Shown piece by piece: positions 7,956-15,300 of a DNA stretch of 64,000 nt. Numbering within the stretch: position 1 is the first letter of the stretch; the number at the start of each line of letters is the position of its first letter. The position numbers and the translations under genes were made by a program. The notes beneath the pieces are model-generated. The model saw only the letters and a program-made list of their open reading frames with translations, was not told where the DNA came from and did no database searches. The DNA lies in NCBI GenBank assembly GCA_022509025.1, contig JAFLUB010000006.1, positions 1 to 64,000 on the forward strand, read 5' to 3'. The DNA is from Oscillospiraceae bacterium (GTDB taxonomy: Bacteria; Bacillota; Clostridia; UBA1381).

Positions 7956-7982
7956 CGGCACATTTCAAAATGAAATGTGCCG
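7956..7982 (-). terminator. Stem-loop between carD and ispD
   Basis: A 12-bp perfect stem (CGGCACATTTCA / TGAAATGTGCCG) with a 3-nt loop starts 3 nt after the carD stop. The trailing GGTTTCG is a poor T-tract and ispD has no visible promoter of its own, so this may be a partial terminator or an mRNA-stabilising hairpin. Confidence 0.6.
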
Positions 7983-7984
7983 TT

Positions 7985-8470
7985 TTAAACGAGTGCTTCC
8001 ACTGTATCATTCATTATACTTTCAATATCGCTTATATCCGCAACCTCTGAAAGAACAAGCTCGCTGACCACAATCTGCTTCGCGCTTCCTAACGTCTTTC
8101 TCTCACTTGTAGAAAGACCTTTCAGTCTGTCCCGGTACATGAGTTCTTTCACAACAACAAGCACCTGATATATATCACCTGATTTAACCTTTACAAGATT
8201 ATCCCTCTGGCGCTTGTTCCAGTTATCATCGCCTTCAACCACTGCATCACGAAAACATTGGAGTACTTTTTTTGCCTCCTGCTTGTCGATAATCGGACGA
8301 ATACCTATGCTGTCCACACTTTCTAAAGGAACATTAGTAACCATGTTTCCTATGGCAAATCTGACAACATAATATTGACGTTTTTTGCCGACAATTTCCA
8401 TCTCTTTAATTTCTTCTACTGTCCCAGCGCCATGCATTGGATGTACAACCTTATCGCCTACGCAATACAT
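7985..8470 (-). CDS. carD: CarD/CdnL-family RNA polymerase-interacting regulator
   Basis: 161 residues. The N-terminal RNA-polymerase-interaction (Tudor-like) domain is clear: YCVGDKVVHPMHGAGTVEEI, then YYVVRFAIGNMVTNVPLESVDSIGIRP. A helical C-terminal DNA-binding domain follows (WNKRQRDNLVKVKSGD, YRDRLKGLSTSERKTLGSAKQI). CarD proteins bind the RNA polymerase beta subunit and stabilise open complexes at promoters, notably of ribosomal genes. It starts at ATG 8470 with AAAGGCGG upstream and has its own strong SigA promoter. Confidence 0.95.
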   Translation of the reverse strand: MYCVGDKVVHPMHGAGTVEEIKEMEIVGKKRQYYVVRFAIGNMVTNVPLESVDSIGIRPIIDKQEAKKVLQCFRDAVVEGDDNWNKRQRDNLVKVKSGDIYQVLVVVKELMYRDRLKGLSTSERKTLGSAKQIVVSELVLSEVADISDIESIMNDTVEALV

Positions 8471-8517
8471 ATTGTCACCGCCTTTCTGCTAAATCAATAC
8501 AACTTATGGTTACATCA

Positions 8518-8546
8518 ATTATAACATATTTTTATTAAAAAGTCAA
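8518..8546 (-). promoter_or_regulatory. SigA promoter of carD-ispD-ispF
   Basis: Minus strand TTGACT, 17-nt spacer, TATAAT; the only good promoter visible for the carD-ispD-ispF-HAD/GtrA run. Confidence 0.82.
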
Positions 8547-8616
8547 TTTTTGTACGAAAGAAAAAAAATTTTTTTACACGTTTTTATGCCGTATCTCTGA
8601 ATAAATAAATGAATTA

Positions 8617-8645
8617 TTGCTAAATACTCTTTACCGTGGTATACT
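8617..8645 (+). promoter_or_regulatory. SigA promoter of the SGNH esterase gene
   Basis: TTGCTA, 17-nt spacer, TATACT, ending 23 nt before the start codon. Confidence 0.75.
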
Positions 8646-8668
8646 GATTAAAAGGAGTTGATAGAAAT

Positions 8669-9676
8669 ATGAAAAAAAGACAAATTATTTCCGCTATATC
8701 AGCGGCACTGATTTTATTGTCAGGGGTATCCGTATGTGCGGAAGCGGCATGGAGCGATATCAGCGTGCAACCAAATGTAATCAATGTTTTTGTAAATAAC
8801 AATCATATCGGTGCGGATAATTTTCTATTTGAAGGAACCACATATCTGCCTATACGCGCAGTCAGCGAAGCGCTTAATCTTACGGTTGATTACGATGATG
8901 CAACAAAAACCGCATCGATAAGCGGTAACACAAGCGCGACAAGCTATAAAGGTAAAAAAGTGCTTGTACTTGGCGACAGCAACAGCGCGCTTACCAGCAA
9001 GACACTTGAAACTGACAAGGGAGACTGGAAGCACTGGTTCTCAGAAATAGTACAGCCTGCCGAGATGAACTGTGTAGCAGTCGGTGGCGCGACGTTATGT
9101 GACAAGGAGGACACTGTTTACGACGGTAATCCTCATTATGACGCTGATAACAGAGGTCAGAACACATTCGGCAATCAGGTACAGAAAATCATAAATAATC
9201 ATTATGAAGAGCCTGACGTTATAATTATTCTTTACGGAATGAATGATGGAATACAAAACCTCTCCGACGAGGATGTTGAAGCAGCATTTATGAAATCATA
9301 TTATGGCTATGACCCTGTACCCTTAGCTGAGGTTGACCGTACTACATATGCCGGGGCATTCAGATATGTGAATGAAACGCTAAGAAATCTCTATCCAAAT
9401 GCTCAGATTGCAGCCTGCACTCCGATACAGCAGGCTGAGGGAAGCCGCACGTACGTAAAGGTTAAACAAACTTCGGACAGTATTATAAAGCTTGCAAGAC
9501 GTATGTCAATCCCAGTATGGGATACAGGCGGAGAAAGCGGCATATACGTCTCATACGGTGATTACGGAACAGCCAAGACACAGGATTTAGGTGATGGTCT
9601 GCATGTTAATGGTTATGGCGCAAGAAAGCTCGGAAGATATATAGCATCAAAATTTGTTCAATATTTCAGTTTTTGA
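8669..9676 (+). CDS. Secreted SGNH/GDSL hydrolase with copper-amine-oxidase-like N-domain
   Basis: 335 residues: signal peptide (about 1-26, cut after VCAEA), a short copper-amine-oxidase N-terminal-like (stalk) domain at about 35-85 (VFVNNNHIGADNFLFEGTTYLPIRAVSEAL), then an SGNH hydrolase at about 95-335. The catalytic blocks are visible: VLVLGDSNSAL (nucleophile Ser in GDSN), the GxND block YGMNDGI, and DGLHVNGYGARKLG (Asp-His pair). Such enzymes deacylate carbohydrates and some are rhamnogalacturonan or xylan acetylesterases; the pectin genes nearby make that a reasonable guess. No SLH anchor is present. It is a single-gene unit with its own promoter and a strong terminator. Confidence 0.87.
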   Translation: MKKRQIISAISAALILLSGVSVCAEAAWSDISVQPNVINVFVNNNHIGADNFLFEGTTYLPIRAVSEALNLTVDYDDATKTASISGNTSATSYKGKKVLVLGDSNSALTSKTLETDKGDWKHWFSEIVQPAEMNCVAVGGATLCDKEDTVYDGNPHYDADNRGQNTFGNQVQKIINNHYEEPDVIIILYGMNDGIQNLSDEDVEAAFMKSYYGYDPVPLAEVDRTTYAGAFRYVNETLRNLYPNAQIAACTPIQQAEGSRTYVKVKQTSDSIIKLARRMSIPVWDTGGESGIYVSYGDYGTAKTQDLGDGLHVNGYGARKLGRYIASKFVQYFSF

Positions 9677-9680
9677 TTTC

Positions 9681-9736
9681 AAAAAAGAGGCTGCCGCAAA
9701 ATGATTTTTAATCATTTTTGCGGTAGCCTCTTTTTT
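9681..9736. terminator. Bidirectional terminator between SGNH gene and sipL
   Basis: A long stem with AAAAAAGAGGCT / AGCCTCTTTTTT ends plus an inner CCGCAAAAATGATT helix. It has A- and T-runs on both sides, so it can stop transcription from both convergent genes. Confidence 0.93.
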
Positions 9737-9739
9737 ATA

Positions 9740-11281
9740 TCATATTCCGGGAATAAATAGTCTCGACCCCGTTTCAAGTTTATCCTCTTCTGTCATGTTA
9801 TTGAATCTCAGTATTTCATCCTGCGGCACAGCATATCTCTTTGCAACATCCCACAGATTGTCGCCGGGCTGTACAAAGTAAATAACAATCCCTTTCTTTT
9901 CCTTACTATCCGGCTGTTCCGTCACAACGTCGTTTATTAATTCGATTTTTCTTTTACGTATTATATTTGCGTTAAGCGCTAATATGCATCTGAGTTCAAT
10001 CTCACCGGCGACATTCAGATTATATGCCGTATGCTTTACCTCTGCTTTTATTTCAGGGATAAGATCATCATCCATACTTTCACAGTCCATGATATAACTG
10101 AACGGAATTTCTTTCTTCATGCTGTATACAGGAGTTTCATTGCTGTCCGTAAGATAAAGTATATAAGCCTCTACTGTACCCTCCGAAAGCAGCTTGCCGC
10201 GCTGAAGCTGAGCTTTTGTTATATACGGACGGGTTATAACTCCGTAAATTCCCGATATACCGGGTGCGCCCTGAGCTGTTTCTATCATTTCACGTATTGT
10301 ATTTTGTGTGAAGGGACGCGAAATAATTTCTTCAAGTTCCACTTCTTCTTTCAAAAGCTGTGTTTTCATAAAAGGTTCATAACAGTCGCAAATCATGTCA
10401 ATAGATACATTTTCTGTGGCTTTGATCCTTACACCGACAGTTACCTCCAAATCAATAACACGTCTGTCACCATCGCTGTCTTCCTGTACAGAGTAGCGTA
10501 TTTCTGATATACAGTAATCAATATCGCATATTGTTTCATCACCCGCATCATCACATTCAAACACCTCAGTAAAAGGAATTTCCGATTCCATTGATTGAAC
10601 TTTACAATCAGGGTCGGTATATAGAACAGACACATTTACAGCGCCCTTTGCGACAATTTTACCCGGTATGCTTTTATATTCTGTATCCGTCACTCTTGCG
10701 TCAACCTTTAATATTTCGTTTACAGATGCGTGTCCGCCGGGCACCTCTGCGCTTTCTTTCAGGACAAAATCAGTTTCAGACAGGTCCACACAATTTTGCA
10801 GTTTTACATTTTCACGACGCAATTCTGTGTTACCATTATCTGCGGCTTCAACAGCTATTTCAAGACTCTTTTCCGCTATTACCTCATAATCAACTCCGAC
10901 AACTACCTTAACGCGCATCTTACGACTGTTTATAAGAGTAAACTCTGCTCTTTCAACATTGGATGCGACATCGGCTGTCATGCCGTGCTTGATATCCTGA
11001 CTGTCCACATTTTGTGTAAAATCAAATGAGGTTATAATGCTTTTTATCTTTTCTCTTTCACTGTCCGGTATGTACAGAATTTTAAGGTCAACTCTACCGT
11101 TTATCACTGTTCTTCCGTCTGTGATTTCTTTGCCGGTCACACAGGATGACGCATCAAGCTGCAATATTTTCAATATATCAGGATTTACGTCCGGGACTAT
11201 TATATCCTCATCAACAAGTACTTGTGTACCGCCTTTACAGCTGACCTGCTTTATTGTTATGTTTTCTTTTACCAATTCCAT
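9740..11281 (-). CDS. sipL: SipL-like spore coat morphogenetic protein (SPOCS/DUF3794 + LysM)
   Basis: 513 residues: repeated SPOCS/DUF3794 domains (first at about 1-150, MELVKENITIKQVSCKGGTQ...IIVPDVNPDILKI; further copies at about 160-310 and 320-440) and a C-terminal LysM domain (VIYFVQPGDNLWDVAKRYAV...RLFIPGI). In Clostridioides difficile SipL binds SpoIVA through its LysM region and anchors the spore coat; the domain order here is the same. The track starts at a TTG; ATG at 11281 with GGAGG 8 nt upstream is preferred. Terminators lie on both sides, so it is monocistronic. Confidence 0.88.
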   Translation of the reverse strand: MELVKENITIKQVSCKGGTQVLVDEDIIVPDVNPDILKILQLDASSCVTGKEITDGRTVINGRVDLKILYIPDSEREKIKSIITSFDFTQNVDSQDIKHGMTADVASNVERAEFTLINSRKMRVKVVVGVDYEVIAEKSLEIAVEAADNGNTELRRENVKLQNCVDLSETDFVLKESAEVPGGHASVNEILKVDARVTDTEYKSIPGKIVAKGAVNVSVLYTDPDCKVQSMESEIPFTEVFECDDAGDETICDIDYCISEIRYSVQEDSDGDRRVIDLEVTVGVRIKATENVSIDMICDCYEPFMKTQLLKEEVELEEIISRPFTQNTIREMIETAQGAPGISGIYGVITRPYITKAQLQRGKLLSEGTVEAYILYLTDSNETPVYSMKKEIPFSYIMDCESMDDDLIPEIKAEVKHTAYNLNVAGEIELRCILALNANIIRKRKIELINDVVTEQPDSKEKKGIVIYFVQPGDNLWDVAKRYAVPQDEILRFNNMTEEDKLETGSRLFIPGI

Positions 11282-11308
11282 AATTTTATCCTCCAAATAA
11301 TCTCATAA

Positions 11309-11342
11309 AAAAATTCTCATAGTATAGACTATGAGAATTTTT
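11309..11342. terminator. Terminator after rhaB
   Basis: AAAAATTCTCATAGT / ACTATGAGAATTTTT inverted repeat with a short loop, 17 nt past the rhaB stop; A/T runs on both sides. Confidence 0.88.
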
Positions 11343-11358
11343 ACAGATTATTACTTAA

Positions 11359-12846
11359 TCAGGCTTTTTTTATAATTTCCTTCCACTTTTCATAAGCCGC
11401 ATCCCAATCAGCGCTATCCTGCGGCTCATATGTAGCTATATCGAATGAATTCCTGACAACCTTTCTTCCCTCATTCAAATCCTTTATAGCTCCCATTGCC
11501 ATTGCCTGCACAATCACATTTCCGATACTGGTCGCTTCCACAGGACCTGCGCTTACAACGCGCTTTGTGGCGTTAGCGGTGAATTGGCATATCATCTTGT
11601 CCTTGATTCCTCCGCCGACAATGTTTACAACATTATATTTATTACCTGTTACGGCTTCCATACCCTCTACAGTCTGACGATATTTGAAAGCAAGGCTCTG
11701 CGCGATACATCTTACAACCTCGCCTTTTGTTTCAGGTACTTTCTGACCGGTCTTAGCGCAGTATTCCTTAATGCGCTTCGGCATATTACCAGGTGTCTGG
11801 AAAGCGGGATAATCAGGGTCTATAAGGCTTGCAAACGGCTCAGCCGCGTTTGCCTGTCTTTCAAGTTCATCGAAGCTTAAAAGTTCGCCTTCTCTGTCCC
11901 ACTGACGTCTTGACTCCTGAATAAGCCACAGACCCATTATATTTTTCAGGAAGCGGATTGTTTTATTAACTCCGCCTTCATTGGTAAAGTTATACTCAAA
12001 TGCGCCGTCCGAAGTGTTCGGCTTGTCGAGTTCGACACCCATAAGCGACCATGTACCTGATGATATATAAATGAAATCCTTCTGGTCAACAACCGGAACG
12101 GACGCAACTGCGCTGCCGGTATCATGCGAGGCAACAGCCACAACCGGAATCTGCTCAATTCCAAGCTCCTCAGCAAGTTCTGGCTTTATTTTGCCTACAA
12201 TTTCACCGGGGAAAATAACGTCTGTAAGAATATCTGTCGGGATACCCATTTTATTCAGCAAATCATATGACCATTCATATCTTTCACTGTTATAGAACTG
12301 TGTTGTTGACGCATTTGTATATTCAGTTTTCTTCTCGCCTGTCAGGAAGAAATTAAAGAGGTCGGGCATCATCAGCATTGTCTTTGCATTCTTGAGCGCA
12401 CTGTCTCCCGAAAGTTTTGCCGCAAGAAGCTGATAAACAGTATTAAACCAGTTAAACGCAATACCTGTTTCCTTAAATATATCTTTCTTAGGTACAAGCT
12501 TAAACGCTTCGTCATACATACCCTCAGTTCTTGTATCACGATAGTGGTATGGATTACCCAGAAGCTTATCGTTTTCATCAAGCAGACCATAGTCAACCGC
12601 CCATGTATCAATTCCTATGCAATCGATATCACGGTCGCCGGAATTAGCACACTTTAAAATTCCCTGTTTTATTTCAAAAAACAGCCTTAACACGTCCCAG
12701 TGCAAGTCACCATTAATATTAACAGGGTCGTTTGAAAAACGGTGTTTTTCCTCCAGTGTAATCTTTTCGCCGTCAAATGTGGCAAGCATAGCACGTCCCG
12801 AGGATGCGCCAAAGTCGAATGCTAAAAATTTATATGTTTTCCCCAT
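11359..12846 (-). CDS. rhaB: Rhamnulokinase
   Basis: 495 residues of the FGGY sugar-kinase family. The N-terminal ATP-binding AFDFGASSGRAMLATFDG with EKHRFSNDPVNINGDLHWDV is the rhamnulokinase form of the signature. DTWAVDYGLLD and the C-terminal VNIVGGGIKDKMICQFTANA (second FGGY motif) are intact. It phosphorylates L-rhamnulose, placing it downstream of rhamnose release from RG-I by the lyases in this window; rhamnose isomerase and rhamnulose-phosphate aldolase are not here. The start at 12846 (GAGGAG upstream) removes 22 leader codons from the ORF track. It is monocistronic. Confidence 0.93.
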   Translation of the reverse strand: MGKTYKFLAFDFGASSGRAMLATFDGEKITLEEKHRFSNDPVNINGDLHWDVLRLFFEIKQGILKCANSGDRDIDCIGIDTWAVDYGLLDENDKLLGNPYHYRDTRTEGMYDEAFKLVPKKDIFKETGIAFNWFNTVYQLLAAKLSGDSALKNAKTMLMMPDLFNFFLTGEKKTEYTNASTTQFYNSERYEWSYDLLNKMGIPTDILTDVIFPGEIVGKIKPELAEELGIEQIPVVAVASHDTGSAVASVPVVDQKDFIYISSGTWSLMGVELDKPNTSDGAFEYNFTNEGGVNKTIRFLKNIMGLWLIQESRRQWDREGELLSFDELERQANAAEPFASLIDPDYPAFQTPGNMPKRIKEYCAKTGQKVPETKGEVVRCIAQSLAFKYRQTVEGMEAVTGNKYNVVNIVGGGIKDKMICQFTANATKRVVSAGPVEATSIGNVIVQAMAMGAIKDLNEGRKVVRNSFDIATYEPQDSADWDAAYEKWKEIIKKA

Positions 12847-12883
12847 TTCCGTCTCCTCTTTTCTTTTATATTTTAATATATTA

Positions 12884-12912
12884 ATTCTATCATAACTGCA
12901 ATAATATGTCAA
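12884..12912 (-). promoter_or_regulatory. SigA promoter of rhaB
   Basis: Minus strand TTGACA, 17-nt spacer, TAGAAT; leader of about 30 nt. Confidence 0.82.
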
Positions 12913-12979
12913 TATTATACAAGAGCATTTTTAAATAATCACTTATTTTTATACATAATTATAGATGGGGAGATAGAAA

Positions 12980-13005
12980 AAACCTCCGACCTAAGTCGGA
13001 GGTTT
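12980..13005 (-). terminator. Terminator of the SLH surface-protein gene
   Basis: AAACCTCCGAC / GTCGGAGGTTT stem with a tiny loop, followed on the minus strand by a T-run; 19 nt past the stop. Confidence 0.92.
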
Positions 13006-13024
13006 CAATTTCAGTTATTAAAAT

Positions 13025-15187
13025 TTATCTCTCTGTCTGACCGCTATAGTTATCTAAGATGTTTCTGATATTGTGCTGTCTGAGTTCAAGATCTACATTT
13101 CCGGCATTGTCATATGCGCTTGTAGCCTTAAGCATTGCGTCTACAATCCAGTCAGCGCTATCACCTAAGTCCATGATGCTGTATGTTTCAGCTGTTACTT
13201 CAGTACCGTCAGCAGTCGTAAGACCCATGCCTGTACGTCCGATGATGTTGTTGAACAATACGCAGAACTCCGCTCTTGTCATGTAGTCAGCAGCACCGAA
13301 TGTGCCGTCGCCTCTACCGTTCATGTAGCCATATCCGTATACGATATTGATGTATGTCTTATACATGTTGTCTGCAACGTCAGCCATACCTGTATCAACT
13401 GCCTTTTCAGCGTCAAGGTTCAAACCTAATACGATTAACTTAGCAACCTCGCCTCTTGACACAGGGCCTAACCATACAGGGTTCATACCCTCGAATGCAT
13501 TCTTGCTATCCATGTAAGCAAGACCGCGCGCGTACCAAAGACCTGAATAAATTGCAACCTTCTCTGACAACTCATACTTGAGTCCCGTTGTGTCATATTC
13601 CTGATCAATCATTCTCATGATCATCGCAGAAACCTCTTCACGGCTTACCTTACGATCTGGAGCCATGTTAACCCAATCTGTCTGATGACCCTCAAGGTCT
13701 ACCGGCTCGTCACCGAAGATGTAAGCATAACCGCCTGAAAGCTCGATAGGCTCATCTGACGGAAGCGGCTCAAGTGTCGGCTCCGGTGTTACTACAGGCT
13801 CTTCTGTCGGCTCTGCCGGTGCAGGTGTAACTTCGTCATCAGGATTCTTTGCGTGACCCCAGATAACAGCGCCCTCACCGAATATATCAAGTGATTTAGC
13901 GATTAACTGACCGCGTCTGATACCGTTGTCTGATGTGGCATGAATCTTTACATCTGCTTTCGGAGCATAAACTGTTCCCTTGATGTTCGCAACATACTCT
14001 GTATTAGCACCGCCTGTAATTACAAATGTCTCAGCGCTTGTAACAGTATTACCTCTCATCTGGCATCCAACACTATACTCTTTTGCATTTATAGCATTGA
14101 TGTTACCTGTGATTCTATCGTCATTGTACTGACCGCTGTTCTTTAATTCTACTTTTGTAGCCTTTGTAACAATGTCACCTACAATCTTACCGTCGAAGCT
14201 GAAGGTGCCTGTTCCGTATGAATAGATATCTCCGTCTAATGTAGATGTATTGCCGAATGTCACATTCTTAGCATTTGTAACAATGTCGCCTCTTATAGGA
14301 GCATTGAATGTGATGCTATCCTTACCGGTCTCGCTGAAAATATTTGCTGCTACTTTAGCGTTGGTATCTGTAGAACCTATAGCTGATGACCAACCGCCGT
14401 CAGTAACAATCCATGTTACGTTTCCGTTGGCAAAATCAAACTTCTTGTCTGCGGGATTACCTACGGGAACTACGTTTAAGAATATATCGCCTGCTGGAGG
14501 TGCAATCAGGTATACGGGATTGTCACCCTTTATTTCAATATATCCCGCTACGTTTACGTTGTTAGCGTTATTTGCAGACGATGTGCTTAACGACTGATTA
14601 ACCTTTACGTATATAGGACCTGCAGAAGCATCAATTACAAGCTTAGCGCCCTGAACATTGAGGCTCTCAAATTCCGTGCTCTGTGATATGGTGTAATAAG
14701 CATATCCGTTTCCGTCTACCGGGAAACCGCTCCAGCCGTTTACGCTGAACCAGCTGTTGCTTTCCTTTTTAAAGTTTACGCCCGCATATGAAGGAGCAAC
14801 CGGCTTTGTTGAGTTGTCTACGAGATACTGACCCGAGAAATACTGGTCAAGATACTGTCCCATGTCTGACTCAACCTTGTCTACACCTTTTCTGTTCGTT
14901 TCAGTATTCAAAATAGCTGAATACTCGTCCTGATAGTCTACTGCCTTCGGCGCAATGATGTCGCCGTCGAGGTAATCATGTGTTGCATTGTCAAATTTAA
15001 CACCCTCGCCTGCGTATACATCACCCTCAATGCGCATTGACTGATGAGCGTTTACGCCTTCCTGTACTACGACTGCAGCGTTGTCAATAGTAGGCACAAC
15101 TGTTTCTGGAATCTGAGCGAATACCGGAATAGCTGCTGCTACTATAGAACAAGCCAGCAATGATGAAAGTACTTTTCTCATTCTCAT
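13025..15187 (-). CDS. Secreted SLH-domain protein with beta-solenoid-like repeats
   Basis: 720 residues. Signal peptide at about 1-25 (MRMRKVLSSLLACSIVAAAI...). The middle (about 170-480) is rich in short G-D-I-V/T-N turns (RGDIVTNAKNVTFGN, DGDIYSYGTGTFSFDG, VGDIVTKATKVELKN), resembling a bactofilin-like or parallel beta-helix stack. A Pro/Thr/Glu linker (about 490-520) leads to SLH repeats (about 540-690) containing SREEVSAMIMRMI, GEVAKLIVLGL and GDGTFGAADYMTRAEFCVLF. SLH domains bind pyruvylated cell-wall polymer, so this is likely a surface-layer or adhesion component. The start at 15187 follows AGGAGAGG. It has a near-perfect own promoter. No enzyme motif was found. Confidence 0.85.
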   Translation of the reverse strand: MRMRKVLSSLLACSIVAAAIPVFAQIPETVVPTIDNAAVVVQEGVNAHQSMRIEGDVYAGEGVKFDNATHDYLDGDIIAPKAVDYQDEYSAILNTETNRKGVDKVESDMGQYLDQYFSGQYLVDNSTKPVAPSYAGVNFKKESNSWFSVNGWSGFPVDGNGYAYYTISQSTEFESLNVQGAKLVIDASAGPIYVKVNQSLSTSSANNANNVNVAGYIEIKGDNPVYLIAPPAGDIFLNVVPVGNPADKKFDFANGNVTWIVTDGGWSSAIGSTDTNAKVAANIFSETGKDSITFNAPIRGDIVTNAKNVTFGNTSTLDGDIYSYGTGTFSFDGKIVGDIVTKATKVELKNSGQYNDDRITGNINAINAKEYSVGCQMRGNTVTSAETFVITGGANTEYVANIKGTVYAPKADVKIHATSDNGIRRGQLIAKSLDIFGEGAVIWGHAKNPDDEVTPAPAEPTEEPVVTPEPTLEPLPSDEPIELSGGYAYIFGDEPVDLEGHQTDWVNMAPDRKVSREEVSAMIMRMIDQEYDTTGLKYELSEKVAIYSGLWYARGLAYMDSKNAFEGMNPVWLGPVSRGEVAKLIVLGLNLDAEKAVDTGMADVADNMYKTYINIVYGYGYMNGRGDGTFGAADYMTRAEFCVLFNNIIGRTGMGLTTADGTEVTAETYSIMDLGDSADWIVDAMLKATSAYDNAGNVDLELRQHNIRNILDNYSGQTER

Positions 15188-15247
15188 TTTGAATCCTCTC
15201 CTTTTTAAGTTCTTAAAATTGTGTATATTGTTACATATTATATAATA

Positions 15248-15276
15248 ATTATAACACTCAACACGAAATGTGTCAA
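15248..15276 (-). promoter_or_regulatory. Strong SigA promoter of the SLH protein gene
   Basis: Minus strand TTGACA, 17-nt spacer, TATAAT: both hexamers match consensus, suggesting abundant expression as for S-layer proteins. Confidence 0.9.
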
Positions 15277-15300
15277 GTATATTACCAATTTTTTTCTTTT

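Noticed and set aside
10031-11029. Several plus-strand ORFs of 64-158 residues over sipL
   Set aside because: No ribosome sites, no recognisable domains, and fully inside a well-supported minus-strand gene.
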